Shown here: in pieces, positions 16,026-26,045 of the stretch | Position numbering within the stretch: the stretch's first letter is position 1 | How the letters are laid out: the number at the start of each line of letters is the position of its first letter | NCBI RefSeq assembly: GCF_023757625.1 | Contig: NZ_JALGBZ010000002.1 | Location: forward strand, 496,001 to 560,000 | Direction: 5' to 3' | DNA: 64,000 nt | From: Halomonas sp. S3-1-1 | GTDB taxonomy: Bacteria; Pseudomonadota; Gammaproteobacteria; Pseudomonadales; Halomonadaceae | The notes under the pieces: model-generated | Databases searched by the model: none | What the model was told of the DNA's origin: nothing | Seen by the model: the letters and a program-made list of their open reading frames with translations, nothing else | Program-made: the position numbers and the translations under genes

Positions 16026-17948
16026 ATGAGCATCTTTGATCACGTTCAAGACCGGTTCGCCCGTATTCAGCAGGAAGAGTTGACCCTCGAGGAGTATCTC
16101 GCCCTTTGTAAACGCGATCCGAAGGTCTACGCCAGCGCCTCCGAGCGTATGCTCGAGGCGATCGGCGAGCCGGAGGTAATCGATACCGCCAAAGACCCGC
16201 GCCTTTCACGCATTTTTTCCAACAAGGTGATCCGCCGCTACCCGGCGTTTGCTGAATTTCACGGTATGGAAGATGCCATCGAGCAGATCGTGGCTTACTT
16301 TCGCCACGCCGCCCAAGGCCTTGAAGAGCGCAAGCAGATCCTCTACCTGCTGGGTCCGGTCGGCGGCGGTAAGTCGTCGCTTGCCGAGCGCTTGAAGCTC
16401 TTGATGGAGCGCATTCCCTTTTACGCGATCAAGGATTCGCCGGTGCAGGAGTCCCCGCTGGGGCTTTTCTCGCCGGAAGAGGATGGCGAGCTTCTGGAGC
16501 AGGAGTACGGTATCCCCAGGCGCTATCTAAAAAGCGTGATGTCGCCCTGGGCGGCCAAGCGGTTAAAGGAGAACGGTGGCGATATCTCGCAGTTTCGCGT
16601 GGTGCGCCTGTATCCCTCGCGGCTCAATCAAATCGCGATCTCCAAGACCGAGCCGGGTGACGAGAACAACCAGGATATCTCCTCGCTGGTGGGCAAGGTC
16701 GATATTCGCAAACTCGAGCTCTTCTCCCAGGACGACCCGGACGCCTACAGCTTCTCCGGCGGGCTTTGCCGCGCCAACCAGGGGCTGATGGAGTTCGTCG
16801 AGATGTTCAAGGCGCCGATCAAGGTGCTCCACCCGCTGTTGACCGCGACCCAGGAGGGCAACTACAACCCCACCGAAGGCATGGGCGCGATCCCCTTCGA
16901 CGGTGTGATTCTCGCCCACTCCAACGAGTCCGAGTGGCAGGCATTTCGCAACAACCGTAACAACGAGGCGTTTCTCGACCGCGTCTACATCGTCAAGGTG
17001 CCGTACTGCCTGCGCGTTTCCGAAGAGATCAGCATCTACCAAAAGCTTCTCGAGGAGTCCTCGCTCAACCAGGCACCCTGCGCGCCGGACACGCTGCGTA
17101 TGTTGGCGCAGTTCACCACGCTTTCAAGGCTCAAGGTGCCGGAGAACTCCAGCGTCTACTCCAAGATGCGCGTCTACGACGGCGAAAACCTGAAGGACAC
17201 CGACCCGCGGGCGAAGTCGATCCAGGAGTATCGCGACGCCGCCGGGGTGGATGAGGGCATGCAGGGGCTTTCGACCCGCTTTGCCTTCAAGATCCTGTCG
17301 AAAGTGTTCAACTTCGACAGCACCGAGGTCGCCGCCAACCCGGTGCATCTTCTGTACGTGCTGGAGCAGGCGCTGGAGCGCGAACAGCTGCCCGCCGAAG
17401 TGTTCGAGCGCTATATCGGGTTCATCAAGGAGTTTTTGGCGCCGCGCTACGTCGAGTTCATCGGCAAGGAGATTCAGACCGCGTATCTGGAGTCCTACAG
17501 CGAGTACGGCCAGAACATTTTCGACCGCTACGTGACCTACGCCGACTTCTGGATTCAGGACCAGGAGTACCGCGACCCGGAAACCGGTGAGCTCTTGAAC
17601 CGCCAGTCGCTCAACGAGGAACTCGAAAAGATCGAGAAGCCGGCGGGCATCTCCAACCCGAAGGATTTCCGCCACGAGGTGGTCAACTTCGTGCTGCGCG
17701 CGCGTGCCCAGAACAACGGCATGAACCCGAGCTGGCAGTCCTACGAAAAGCTCAGAGGCGTGATCGAGCACAAGATGTTCGCCAATACCGAGGAACTTTT
17801 GCCGGTGATCTCCTTCAACGCTAAGGCGTCGAAATCGGATCAGAAAAAGCACGAGGATTTCGTCGAGCGCATGGTCGAGCGGGGTTATACCGAGAAACAG
17901 GTGCGCCTGCTGTCGGAGTGGTACTTGCGCGTACGTAAATCTCAGTAG
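16026..17948 (+). CDS. prkA: PrkA family serine protein kinase (YeaG)
   Basis: The 640-residue protein is close to E. coli YeaG (644). Residues about 20-400 form the PrkA AAA domain with Walker [11 protein letters not shown] and the conserved MKAP-like loop [20 protein letters not shown]; the C-terminal kinase-like part follows ([20 protein letters not shown] region). It is a cytoplasmic stress kinase or ATPase that acts together with YeaH and often SpoVR. The ATG at 16026 follows ACAGGAGA. It is the first gene of prkA-yeaH-spoVR, with gaps of 34 and 28 bp, so the three are probably one transcript induced by starvation or stress through the putative sigma-S promoter upstream. Confidence 0.95.
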   Translation: MSIFDHVQDRFARIQQEELTLEEYLALCKRDPKVYASASERMLEAIGEPEVIDTAKDPRLSRIFSNKVIRRYPAFAEFHGMEDAIEQIVAYFRHAAQGLEERKQILYLLGPVGGGKSSLAERLKLLMERIPFYAIKDSPVQESPLGLFSPEEDGELLEQEYGIPRRYLKSVMSPWAAKRLKENGGDISQFRVVRLYPSRLNQIAISKTEPGDENNQDISSLVGKVDIRKLELFSQDDPDAYSFSGGLCRANQGLMEFVEMFKAPIKVLHPLLTATQEGNYNPTEGMGAIPFDGVILAHSNESEWQAFRNNRNNEAFLDRVYIVKVPYCLRVSEEISIYQKLLEESSLNQAPCAPDTLRMLAQFTTLSRLKVPENSSVYSKMRVYDGENLKDTDPRAKSIQEYRDAAGVDEGMQGLSTRFAFKILSKVFNFDSTEVAANPVHLLYVLEQALEREQLPAEVFERYIGFIKEFLAPRYVEFIGKEIQTAYLESYSEYGQNIFDRYVTYADFWIQDQEYRDPETGELLNRQSLNEELEKIEKPAGISNPKDFRHEVVNFVLRARAQNNGMNPSWQSYEKLRGVIEHKMFANTEELLPVISFNAKASKSDQKKHEDFVERMVERGYTEKQVRLLSEWYLRVRKSQ

Positions 17949-17982
17949 CGCTGGTTTTTGTAGCCCGGTTCAAGGAGGTCGT

Positions 17983-19272
17983 ATGACCTACTTCATCGAT
18001 CGTAGGCCCAATGCGAAGCACAAAAGCGCGGTCAACCGGCAGCGCTTTCTCGAGCGCTATCGTCACCACATCAAGCGCTCGGTGGAGGAGGCGGTCAACC
18101 GCCGCTCGATCACCGATATGCAGCGCGGCGAAAGCGTTTCCATTCCGACCCGCGACATTTCCGAGCCGGTTTTTCAGCACGGCCCGGGCGGCAAGCGAAG
18201 TATCGTCTCGCCCGGCAACAAGGAGTTTCTCGAAGGTGACCGGATCCGCCGCCCGCCAGGCGGCGGCGGAGGGGGCGGGGCCGGCGAGGGCAAGGCGAGC
18301 AATCAGGGCCAGGGCGATGACGAGTTCGCCTTTACCCTGAGCCGCGAGGAGTTTCTGGAGTTCGTGTTCGATGGGCTTGAGCTTCCCCACCTGCAGCGCA
18401 AGCCGCTCAAGACCATGGAGGAGATCAAGATGGTGCGCGCCGGGCTTGCCCGCGACGGCGTGCCTTCGCGCATGAGCGTGACCCGCTCGATGCGCGAGGC
18501 CTACGCCCGGCGCATTGCCATGCGCGCGCCGATCAAGCGCGCGCTGATGGAGGCGCAGCTAGCGCTGGCCGAGGAGCTCGGCAAGGACTCGATTCTGCGC
18601 AATCCGGCGCGCATCGCTGAGCTTGAGGCCGAGATCAAGCGGCTCGAAAAGCGCATCGCGTCGGTGCCGTTCATCGATACCGTCGACCTTCGCTATCACC
18701 AGCTCGCCCCTGAGCCCCAGCCTTCGAGCCAAGCGGTGATTTTCTGCGTCATGGACGTCTCCGGCTCGATGACCCAGAACCACAAGGATATCGCCAAGCG
18801 CTTCTTCCTGTTGCTGTACCTGTTTTTGGAGAAGCACTACGAGAAGGTGGAGCTCGTTTTCGTGCGCCACCACACTGCCGCTCGCGAGGTCAGCGAGGAG
18901 GAGTTTTTCTACTCCCGGGAAACCGGCGGCACGATCGTCTCGAGCGCCTTGAAGCTCGTTCACGGCATCGTCGAGAAGCGCTACCCGGCAAGTCAATGGA
19001 ATCTCTACGTCGCTCAGGCTTCCGACGGCGACAACTGGGATGACGACTCCTCGATCTGCCGCGATCTCTTGATCAAGGAGCTGATGCCGAACCTTCAATA
19101 CTTCGCCTACGTGGAGATCACCCCGCACGAGCATCAGTCGCTCTGGCACGAGTACGAAACTGTGGCCAAGCGGTTCAGCGAGCGTTTCGCGATGCGCCAG
19201 ATTTTCGAAGCCGGCGATATCTACCCGGTCTTTCGCGAGCTGTTCAAACGCCGGCTGACCACGTCGTCCTGA
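17983..19272 (+). CDS. yeaH: YeaH/YhbH family protein (DUF444, VWA-like)
   Basis: The 429-residue protein has the DUF444 layout: an N-terminal basic region ([23 protein letters not shown]), a glycine-rich linker near residues 86-100 ([11 protein letters not shown]) and a C-terminal von Willebrand A-like domain. That domain carries the metal-site motif [10 protein letters not shown] (DxSxS) and [10 protein letters not shown]. The partner kinase PrkA is encoded immediately upstream. The start at 17983 has a strong AAGGAGG ribosome-binding site. The molecular role is not known; it is thought to act as a scaffold or effector in the PrkA stress pathway. Confidence 0.94.
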   Translation: MTYFIDRRPNAKHKSAVNRQRFLERYRHHIKRSVEEAVNRRSITDMQRGESVSIPTRDISEPVFQHGPGGKRSIVSPGNKEFLEGDRIRRPPGGGGGGGAGEGKASNQGQGDDEFAFTLSREEFLEFVFDGLELPHLQRKPLKTMEEIKMVRAGLARDGVPSRMSVTRSMREAYARRIAMRAPIKRALMEAQLALAEELGKDSILRNPARIAELEAEIKRLEKRIASVPFIDTVDLRYHQLAPEPQPSSQAVIFCVMDVSGSMTQNHKDIAKRFFLLLYLFLEKHYEKVELVFVRHHTAAREVSEEEFFYSRETGGTIVSSALKLVHGIVEKRYPASQWNLYVAQASDGDNWDDDSSICRDLLIKELMPNLQYFAYVEITPHEHQSLWHEYETVAKRFSERFAMRQIFEAGDIYPVFRELFKRRLTTSS

Positions 19273-19300
19273 TCCGATCCTGTTTTTCGAGGAGTACGCG

Positions 19301-20878
19301 ATGCGAGTCTCTTCCGATGCACCCGCGTCTGGCCCCATCGCCACGGGCTCTGACTGGAATTTCGACATTCTCGAGCGCTTCGACGAGGTGCTGGCAGCAC
19401 TCGCCGACGAGTACCGGCTCGATACCTACCCCAATCAGATCGAGGTGATCACTACCGAGCAGATGATGGATGCCTACGCCAGCGTCGGCATGCCGGTGGG
19501 CTATCACCACTGGTCCTTCGGCAAGCAGTTTCTCGCCGTGCAACAGGCCTACAAGCGCGGCCAGATGGGGCTGGCTTATGAGCTAGTGATCAACTCCGAC
19601 CCCTGCATCGCGTACCTGATGGAAGAGAACACGCTGATGATGCAGGTACTGGTCATGGCCCACGCCTGCTACGGCCACAACTCCTTTTTCAAGGGCAACT
19701 ACCTGTTTCGTACCTGGACTGAAGCCGACTCCATCGTCGACTACCTGGTGTTTGCGCGAAAGTACATTGCCCGGTGTGAGGAGCGCCATGGTACTCACGC
19801 CGTCGAGCAACTGCTCGACGCCTGCCACGCGCTGCAAAACTACGGCGTGGACCGCTACAAGCGGCCCTCGAGAATCTCCGCTGCCCAGGAAGCCGCCCGC
19901 CAGCAGGAGCGTGAGGCCTACCTGCAAACCCAGGTCAACATGCTTTGGCGCACCATCCCTAAACCTCTCGAGAAGAGCGAGACGCTGCCGGGCGGGTTTT
20001 TTGACGAGGACGACCCGCTGGGTCTGCACGAGGGCGGGCGCTACCCGCCGGAGTCTCAGGAGAACCTGCTCTACTTCATCGAGAAAAACGCGCCGCTGCT
20101 CGCGCCTTGGCAGCGCGAAATCGTGCGCATCGTGCGCAAGCTCGCCCAGTACTTCTACCCGCAGCGCCAGACCCAGGTAATGAACGAGGGCTGGGCCTGC
20201 TTCTGGCACTACACCCTGATGAACCGGCTCTATGACGATGGCCACGTGGACGAAGGCCTGATGCTCGAGTTTTTGCAGTCCCACGCGGCGGTCATCAATC
20301 AGCCGGAGTTTGACAGCCCCTACTACAGCGGGATCAACCCCTACGCGCTGGGCTTTGCGATCTTTCGTGATATCGAGCGCATCTGCACCGCGCCCACAGA
20401 AGAGGACCGCGCCTGGTTTCCGGATATCGCGGGCTCGCCCTGGCGGGAGACGCTGGAGTTCGCCATGCGCAACTTCAAGGATGAGTCGTTCATCCAGCAG
20501 TTTCTCTCGCCGAAGGTGATTCGCGATCTAAAACTGTTCGTGATGGTGGACGACGATCAAAGCGATACGCTCGCCGTGGGCGCGATTCACAACGAGCAGG
20601 GCTACCGTCGGGTGCGCAACGCGCTCTCCGCCCAGTACGCGCTGTCGCTTCGCGAGCCCAACATCCAGGTGTTCGAGGCGGCCATTCGCGGCGACCGATC
20701 GTTGACGCTGCATCATGTGCAGGAAAGCCGCCGGCCGCTGGAGCGCAGCGTCTACCCGGTCATGCGCCACCTGCAAAAGCTGTGGGGCTTTCCGGTGCAT
20801 CTGGTGTCGATGGACGAAGGGCGCGTCACGCACCGCTACCGCTGGCCGGTAGAGGAGGGCGATGGCGAAGGCGCGTAG
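19301..20878 (+). CDS. ycgB: SpoVR family protein (YcgB)
   Basis: The 525-residue protein is a full-length SpoVR homologue (E. coli YcgB is about 510). Conserved signatures are the NSDPCIAYLMEEN segment, AHACYGHNSFFKGNYLF, and MNEGWACFWHYTLMNRLYD. In Bacillus SpoVR affects spore cortex formation; in non-sporing proteobacteria it follows prkA and yeaH and is part of their stress module. The ATG at 19301 is preceded by GAGGAG. A strong bidirectional terminator follows the gene. Confidence 0.94.
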   Translation: MRVSSDAPASGPIATGSDWNFDILERFDEVLAALADEYRLDTYPNQIEVITTEQMMDAYASVGMPVGYHHWSFGKQFLAVQQAYKRGQMGLAYELVINSDPCIAYLMEENTLMMQVLVMAHACYGHNSFFKGNYLFRTWTEADSIVDYLVFARKYIARCEERHGTHAVEQLLDACHALQNYGVDRYKRPSRISAAQEAARQQEREAYLQTQVNMLWRTIPKPLEKSETLPGGFFDEDDPLGLHEGGRYPPESQENLLYFIEKNAPLLAPWQREIVRIVRKLAQYFYPQRQTQVMNEGWACFWHYTLMNRLYDDGHVDEGLMLEFLQSHAAVINQPEFDSPYYSGINPYALGFAIFRDIERICTAPTEEDRAWFPDIAGSPWRETLEFAMRNFKDESFIQQFLSPKVIRDLKLFVMVDDDQSDTLAVGAIHNEQGYRRVRNALSAQYALSLREPNIQVFEAAIRGDRSLTLHHVQESRRPLERSVYPVMRHLQKLWGFPVHLVSMDEGRVTHRYRWPVEEGDGEGA

Positions 20879-20897
20879 TGCGTTTTGAACCCGGCTC

Positions 20898-20935
20898 AAA
20901 CAGAGACCCCCCAACAAGTGGCGGGGTCTCTGTTT
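20898..20935. terminator. Bidirectional terminator between spoVR and HiPIP genes
   Basis: AAACAGAGACCCC (20898-20910) pairs perfectly with GGGGTCTCTGTTT (20923-20935), a 13-bp stem flanked by A and T runs on the two sides. It serves both converging genes. Confidence 0.85.
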
Positions 20936-20962
20936 AAAAGCGTCTGGTTTGAACTTTTGCGA

Positions 20963-21277
20963 TTACCCTTTCGAGGTCCAGGACTGGCACCAGCCGTTTG
21001 GAGCGACGCTGTTTTCCGGGAAGAGCTGGCAGCCTTCGTTGGACTCGGTGAAGAACATGCAGTTGGAGCAGAGCTCGCCTTCGCTGAAGGCGGGGTGGTC
21101 GCTGGCGCTTTGCGCCTCTTCCACGTAGTTGAGCGCCTGGGCGGCGGGGGCGCTCGGGTCGAGCCGGGGCAGCGACTGGGCGAACGCGGTTTTCGATAAA
21201 ACGCCGGCGCCCAGCGGCAGGGCAGCCAGGCCCAGTACACTGTTGCGCATGAACGTACGGCGGCTTTGATCGGCCAT
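20963..21277 (-). CDS. hip: High-potential iron-sulfur protein (HiPIP)
   Basis: The 104-residue precursor has a Tat signal (RRTFMRNSVLGLAALPLG) ending near AFAQ, and a mature part with four cysteines in the HiPIP order: CSNCMFF, GCQLF and GWCQSW. These hold a 4Fe-4S cluster that carries electrons in the periplasm between the bc1 complex and terminal oxidases or reaction centres. Export by Tat fits a protein folded with its cluster before transport. The ATG at 21277 follows AGGAG. No photosynthesis genes are in view, so a respiratory role is more likely. Confidence 0.93.
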   Translation of the reverse strand: MADQSRRTFMRNSVLGLAALPLGAGVLSKTAFAQSLPRLDPSAPAAQALNYVEEAQSASDHPAFSEGELCSNCMFFTESNEGCQLFPENSVAPNGWCQSWTSKG

Positions 21278-21551
21278 GGTATCTCCTGATCTTGCTAACG
21301 AAGAGCCCGTCATCCGGGGCGAGCTGTCACGGGTAGGTCGCGGGCGAGGCGCTATAGCGCTCTGGGTATCGCCTCATGATAAAACATTCACCGATGACGC
21401 ATCTTAACCCATGCGGGCAGGCGTCTCTAATGGGTTCTGGGATGCGCGGCAATAGACCGCGTCAATCGCAGCGTTTGGCCCGCCGAGCGGGGCTGGTATA
21501 CTCGCAGGCCTGAATACGCAGACTTTCATTACGTTGACCAACGAGGGCGCC

Positions 21552-21827
21552 ATGCAAAACGCTGTCATTTTGATTAATACCGAAAAGGGCCAGGTAAAAG
21601 GCGTGGCCGAGCGGTTGGCGGAGGTCGAGGGCATCAGCGAGGTGTACTCGACCTGCGGGCGCTACGATCTGGTCGCCATCGCCCGCACCCGGGACTTCGA
21701 AAGCCTTGCCGAGCTCGTCACCGAGCGCTTGAACGCTGTAGAGGGTATCAGCGACACCGAAACGTTGAACGCCATGCAGGTTCACTCGCGCCACGATCTG
21801 GAAACCATGTTTTCCCTGGGCTGGTAG
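21552..21827 (+). CDS. Stand-alone Lrp/AsnC ligand-binding (RAM) domain protein
   Basis: The 91-residue protein consists only of the effector domain of Lrp/AsnC regulators (AVILINTEKGQVKGVAERL, TCGRYDLVAIARTRDFESL, VEGISDTETLNAMQV) and has no helix-turn-helix. Such proteins form ring-shaped oligomers that may sense amino acids or modulate full-length Lrp proteins. The ATG at 21552 lies behind GAGG. It precedes the nuclease gene by 31 bp on the same strand, perhaps in one transcript. Confidence 0.85.
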   Translation: MQNAVILINTEKGQVKGVAERLAEVEGISEVYSTCGRYDLVAIARTRDFESLAELVTERLNAVEGISDTETLNAMQVHSRHDLETMFSLGW

Positions 21828-21858
21828 CCGCGCCGGGTAGATAACCGAAGAACGATAA

Positions 21859-22767
21859 GTGTCGCGCGAGCAGCGACGACAAGGGAACGTGGGGAGAGAG
21901 TCGTTGGGAAAATCGCTTGCGCGCTGGCGCCGTCAGGGTCGGCGCTTTGGCATTGCGCTGCTGTTCGTGGTGGTGGGGGGCGGGCTTTGGGAGTACCAGG
22001 AGCGCCACGCGCTGCAAAACGTCGTCTGGATGGGCGCGCCGACCTGGAACGAGCTCGGCTTCACCAGCTTTCATCGCGTTTTGCGAAACGACGGCTTCGT
22101 TGTCGGCTGGTCGGACGTGCGCGTCAACCCGCTCTGGGTCAGCTACCAGGTCACCGCAGTCGCCGACGATACCCGTATCGGTTCGCGGCCGGGCTTTCGA
22201 CCGGACTGGCGAACGCTCTGGCCGGTCGGTACCGACAGCTACTCCGGCAGCGGTTATGATCGCGGCCACATGGCGCCCAACTATGCAATCGCCGCGGTTC
22301 ACGGCCGAAGCGCCCAGCTCGATACCTTCCTGATGAGCAACATGAGCCCTCAGAAGCCAAATCTGAACCGCCAGCTTTGGCAGCGCCTGGAGGAGTCGGT
22401 AATGGATCACTTCGCGCCGCGCTTTGACGTGTTACAGGTCATCACCGGCCCGATCTTCCCCGAGCGCTTTACCGATAACGTCCTGAACCGCGTGGGCCTG
22501 GTCGAAGTGCCCGAGGCGTTTTACAAGATCATCGTCGCCCCCCACGCCGACGCCCCGCTGGCGCTGGCCTTCATCATGCCCCAGGACGTGCGCGGCAACG
22601 AACCGCTCGCGGACTATCTGGTCACCATCGACGACGTAGAGGCGCGCACCGGGCTTAATTTCTTCCCGCGGCTATCGCCAGCGGTGGAATCGGTACTGGA
22701 AGGCGAGGTCAACACCCAAGGCTGGGCGCTCGAGGAAGTCTCGAAACGGCCGGGGCGGTTTCAGTAA
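21859..22767 (+). CDS. DNA/RNA non-specific endonuclease (NUC family), membrane-anchored or secreted
   Basis: The 302-residue protein has a basic N terminus, one hydrophobic segment (FGIALLFVVVGGGLW) and a beta-beta-alpha-metal nuclease domain. The catalytic motif is YDRGHMAPN, with the supporting Asn/Glu region in LMSNMSPQKPNLNRQLWQRLEE. It probably acts in the periplasm or outside the cell, degrading DNA and RNA. The GTG at 21859 has a weak GAAG upstream; an internal TTG at 21904 has a better GGGGAGAGAG box and would remove 15 residues while keeping the membrane segment. The true start is therefore open. Confidence 0.85.
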   Translation: MSREQRRQGNVGRESLGKSLARWRRQGRRFGIALLFVVVGGGLWEYQERHALQNVVWMGAPTWNELGFTSFHRVLRNDGFVVGWSDVRVNPLWVSYQVTAVADDTRIGSRPGFRPDWRTLWPVGTDSYSGSGYDRGHMAPNYAIAAVHGRSAQLDTFLMSNMSPQKPNLNRQLWQRLEESVMDHFAPRFDVLQVITGPIFPERFTDNVLNRVGLVEVPEAFYKIIVAPHADAPLALAFIMPQDVRGNEPLADYLVTIDDVEARTGLNFFPRLSPAVESVLEGEVNTQGWALEEVSKRPGRFQ

Positions 22768-22933
22768 GGGCATAACAGATAATAGAGGGGAATCGACGGG
22801 CGCTGGAAGACGGCGTCGGTTCGAGCACGGCTTAAGTAGCGCGCGATAATCGGAACATTGCAGAGGCTTATTAAAAAAATACGAGGAATTAAAAAAGCGG
22901 GAAGGCCTGATAATGATGCGGACGACACCTCGA

Positions 22934-23020
22934 TGGTGCCCAGGAGAGGACTTGAACCTCCACGTCCATACGGACACTAGCACCTGAAGCTAGCGCGTCT
23001 ACCAATTCCGCCACCTGGGC
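22934..23020 (-). tRNA. tRNA-Leu (CAG)
   Basis: The reverse strand folds as a class II tRNA: GCCCAGG acceptor, anticodon stem CTAGC/GCTAG around TTCAGGT (anticodon CAG), a long variable arm, the GGTTCAAGT T-loop and encoded CCA. It is the last of three tandem copies in transcription order. Confidence 0.95.
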
Positions 23021-23042
23021 GCATCATGTGCTCGTATCCGAT

Positions 23043-23129
23043 TGGTGCCCGGGAGAGGACTTGAACCTCCACGACCATACAGTCACTAGCACCTGAAGCT
23101 AGCGCGTCTACCAATTCCGCCACCCGGGC
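23043..23129 (-). tRNA. tRNA-Leu (CAG)
   Basis: This is the second copy, with anticodon CAG and encoded CCA. The acceptor stem (GCCCGGG/CCCGGGC) and variable arm differ from the other copies, but the changes are compensated in the partner strand, so the molecule stays functional. Confidence 0.95.
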
Positions 23130-23191
23130 GAATACGAACCGCTTGTTTTACACCGCTCGATCTCGTGAAAAGGGGATAACACGGTATCGAT

Positions 23192-23278
23192 TGGTGCCCA
23201 GAAGAGGACTTGAACCTCCACGTCCATACGGACACTAGCACCTGAAGCTAGCGCGTCTACCAATTCCGCCATCTGGGC
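23192..23278 (-). tRNA. tRNA-Leu (CAG)
   Basis: This is the first copy of the array in transcription order, with anticodon CAG and encoded CCA. Its acceptor stem GCCCAGA/TCTGGGC is again compensated. It lies 12 bp after the putative promoter -10 box. Confidence 0.95.
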
Positions 23279-23289
23279 AAGTGGCGCGT

Positions 23290-23317
23290 ATAATACCAGG
23301 CCCAAGCCTAAATGCAA
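23290..23317 (-). promoter_or_regulatory. Promoter of the tRNA-Leu array
   Basis: On the minus strand TTGCAT (23312-23317), a 16-bp spacer and TATTAT (23290-23295) precede the tRNA array. A GC-rich stretch (ACGCGCC) after the -10 box is typical of stringently controlled stable-RNA promoters. Confidence 0.7.
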
Positions 23318-23369
23318 GTGTTCAGGCGCATTTTTGAATCAAAAATCGATCGAATGGGCGCGCCGACGG

Positions 23370-23398
23370 TTGGGTGATTGAAGCGGCGGCGCTATACT
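23370..23398 (+). promoter_or_regulatory. Promoter of rnr
   Basis: TTGGGT (23370-23375), a 17-bp spacer and TATACT (23393-23398) form a good sigma-70 promoter. Transcription would give a leader of about 130 nt before the rnr ATG. Confidence 0.6.
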
Positions 23399-23535
23399 GC
23401 ACCGATGACCAAAGACACCATGACTATTTTCGGCGCGTTTTGCCTATTCAAAGCGCCCGCCTCTCTATCCAAGGCGTGCTTTTGCACGGCCTTTTTTCCT
23501 TGCCTTTCGCACACGCCATCAGGGACGACGAACGC

Positions 23536-26043
23536 ATGAAGTACTGGACGTTAAGTGATGACCCGCACGCTGAGCGCGAGGCGCATAAATACGACAACCC
23601 CGCGCCCAGCCGTGAGTATCTGCTGGCCGCGCTCGAAAGCTACGGCAAGCCGATCACTCATGAAAACATGAGCCGGATGCTGGGCATCGAAGACGAAGAC
23701 CACCTCGAAGCCGTGCGCCGGCGCATGGCGGCGATGGAGCGCGACGGCCAGGTGCTGCGCGACCGCCGCGGTGCCTATGCGCTGATCGACAAGCTCGATC
23801 TGATCAAAGGCAAGGTGCAGGGCCACCGCGACGGCTTCGGCTTCGTGCTGCGCGACGACGGCAAAAAGCCGGATATCGTGCTGCCCGCGCGCCAGATGCG
23901 CCGCGTCTTCCACGGCGATCACGTACTGGTGCGCGTCAGCGGGCGCGACCGGCGCGGGCGCGACGAAGGCACCATCGCCGAGGTGATCGGGCGCAACACC
24001 CAAACCCTGGTGGGCGTGTATCGCAGCAATACGCCGGAGTTCGGCATTCTGATTCCGGAAAACCCGCGGATCACCCAGGAAGTGTTGATTCCCCATACCG
24101 CCAGCGAAGGCGCGAAGGATGGCCAAGTAATCTCGGCCCGCATCACTCAGCAGCCCGCGACCCGCGTGCAGCCGATGGGCGAGGTGATCGAGGTGCTGGG
24201 CGAGCGCATGGACCCGGGCATGGAAATCGACATCGCGATTCGAAGCTACGAGATCCCCGCGGAGTTTCCGCCGGAAGTGCTCGATCAGACCAGCGGCATT
24301 TCCGCCGAGGTGCTGGAAGAGGACAAGAAGCACCGGGTGGATCTGCGCGATTTGCCGCTGGTCACCATCGATGATGAGTCGGCCAAGGATTTCGACGACG
24401 CGGTGTACGCCTGGAAGACCAAATCCGGCAGCTGGAAGCTGATCGTTGCGATCGCCGACGTATCCCACTACGTGCGTCCGGGCACCGCGCTGGACGACGA
24501 GGCGCGCACCCGCGGAAACTCCGTCTATTTCCCCGGCCAGGTCGTCCCCATGCTGCCGGAGCTGCTCTCCAACGGGCTCTGCTCGCTGAACCCGCACGTG
24601 GATCGTCTCGTAATGGTTTGCGAGATGAATATCTCCAAAACCGGCGCGATCAGCCGCTACTCGTTCTACGAGGCGGTGATGAACTCCCACGCGCGGCTGA
24701 CCTACAACAAGGTCGCGGCAATGCTGGAGCCGGAGAGCGAGCAGGGACAAAAGCTTCGTGAAGAGCACAAGGATCTCGTCAAGCCGATCGAGAGCCTGCA
24801 CGCGCTTTACAAGCTTCTGCGTGAGGCGCGCGAAGAGCGCGGGGCGATCGACTTCGATACCACCGAAACCGCGATCGTGTTCAATGAAGAGCGCAAGATT
24901 CAGGAGATCGTGCCCAGAAGTCGTAACGACGCGCACAAGATGATCGAAGAGTGCATGCTCGCCGCGAACGTGGCGACCGCACGCTTTCTGGACAAGCACG
25001 ACCTGCCGGCGCTTTACCGCATCCACGAGCGCCCGATCCCGGAGCGTCTGGACAAGCTGCGTCTGTTCTTGAGCGAGCTGGGCCTTTCCGTTGGCGGCGG
25101 CGACGAGCCCACGCCCCAGGACTATCAGGCGCTCAGAGAAGCGATCAGCGACCGACCGGATGCGGACATTATTCAAACGGTCATGCTGCGCTCGATGAAT
25201 CAGGCGGTTTATTCGCCGCAAAACGAAGGTCACTTCGGTTTGGCCTACCAGGCCTACGCCCACTTCACTTCGCCGATTCGTCGCTACCCCGATTTGCTGG
25301 TGCACCGCGCGATTCGCTCGGTGATTCGCGGACCCCGCCAGACCAGCACCGTGGTGCGCGTCGAAGGCGGCCCGGTCGAGCCGCCGAGCAAGTGGTGCCC
25401 CTACACCTTCGAGCAGATGCTTGAGCTTGGTGAGCACTGCTCGATGACCGAGCGCCGCGCGGATGAAGCGACTCGCGACGTCGAAAGCTGGCTCAAATGC
25501 GAGTTCATGTCCGACAAGCTTGGCGAAACCTTTGACGGCACCATCGCCTCGGTGACCCAGTTCGGGCTGTTCGTGCGCCTGGACACCTTCTTCGTCGAAG
25601 GTCTCGTGCACGTGACCTCGCTGCCCTCGGACTACTATCACTACGAAGCCGAGAAGCATCGCTTGAAGGGCGAGCGCACCGGTGCCACCTATCGCCTGGG
25701 CGATGGCCTGACGGTACAGGTCGCTCGGGTCGACATGGACGATCGCAAGATCGACTTCGCGCTCGGCGACGAAAAGCCGCGCCCGCGCCGCCAGCCGCGC
25801 AAGCGCCCCGGCGGCGGTGATGCTTCCGAGAATTCGCGCCGTTCGCCATCCAAACGTGGCGGTGGCAAGGCCTCGGAAGGCAAGGCCGAGCCCAGGGCTG
25901 AAGCCAGGGAAAATGAGCGCTCGCAAGTCCCAGCAAGTAAGGCCGATTCCAAACCTGAATCGGCGGGTGAGGCGCCGGCGGCTAAAAGCGGCCCGCAGCG
26001 CAGCCGCCGCGCCCCTAAAAAACCACCGCTAAATAAGGGATAA
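23536..26043 (+). CDS. rnr: Ribonuclease R
   Basis: This 835-residue 3'-5' exoribonuclease degrades structured RNA and takes part in rRNA and tmRNA-linked quality control. Domains in order are: an N-terminal HTH-like region (PSREYLLAALESYGKPITHENM), two cold-shock domains, the RNB catalytic core with the metal aspartates in TIDDESAKDFDDAVYAW, an S1 domain (FDGTIASVTQFGLFVRLD) and a Lys/Arg-rich tail of about 90 residues. The ATG at 23536 gives the normal N terminus. The frame remains open upstream to 23374 but that would overlap the promoter. rlmB follows after 2 bp, as in E. coli rnr-rlmB. Confidence 0.95.
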   Translation: MKYWTLSDDPHAEREAHKYDNPAPSREYLLAALESYGKPITHENMSRMLGIEDEDHLEAVRRRMAAMERDGQVLRDRRGAYALIDKLDLIKGKVQGHRDGFGFVLRDDGKKPDIVLPARQMRRVFHGDHVLVRVSGRDRRGRDEGTIAEVIGRNTQTLVGVYRSNTPEFGILIPENPRITQEVLIPHTASEGAKDGQVISARITQQPATRVQPMGEVIEVLGERMDPGMEIDIAIRSYEIPAEFPPEVLDQTSGISAEVLEEDKKHRVDLRDLPLVTIDDESAKDFDDAVYAWKTKSGSWKLIVAIADVSHYVRPGTALDDEARTRGNSVYFPGQVVPMLPELLSNGLCSLNPHVDRLVMVCEMNISKTGAISRYSFYEAVMNSHARLTYNKVAAMLEPESEQGQKLREEHKDLVKPIESLHALYKLLREAREERGAIDFDTTETAIVFNEERKIQEIVPRSRNDAHKMIEECMLAANVATARFLDKHDLPALYRIHERPIPERLDKLRLFLSELGLSVGGGDEPTPQDYQALREAISDRPDADIIQTVMLRSMNQAVYSPQNEGHFGLAYQAYAHFTSPIRRYPDLLVHRAIRSVIRGPRQTSTVVRVEGGPVEPPSKWCPYTFEQMLELGEHCSMTERRADEATRDVESWLKCEFMSDKLGETFDGTIASVTQFGLFVRLDTFFVEGLVHVTSLPSDYYHYEAEKHRLKGERTGATYRLGDGLTVQVARVDMDDRKIDFALGDEKPRPRRQPRKRPGGGDASENSRRSPSKRGGGKASEGKAEPRAEARENERSQVPASKADSKPESAGEAPAAKSGPQRSRRAPKKPPLNKG

Positions 26044-26045
26044 GG

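Noticed and set aside
22672-22983. Minus-strand open frame spanning the nuclease end and the first tRNA gene
   Set aside because: It overlaps a tRNA and shows no family motif or ribosome-binding site.
23551-25926. 791-codon open frame antisense to rnr
   Set aside because: It mirrors the GC-rich rnr gene, has His/Arg/Val-rich composition and no domain; RNase R on the plus strand is certain.
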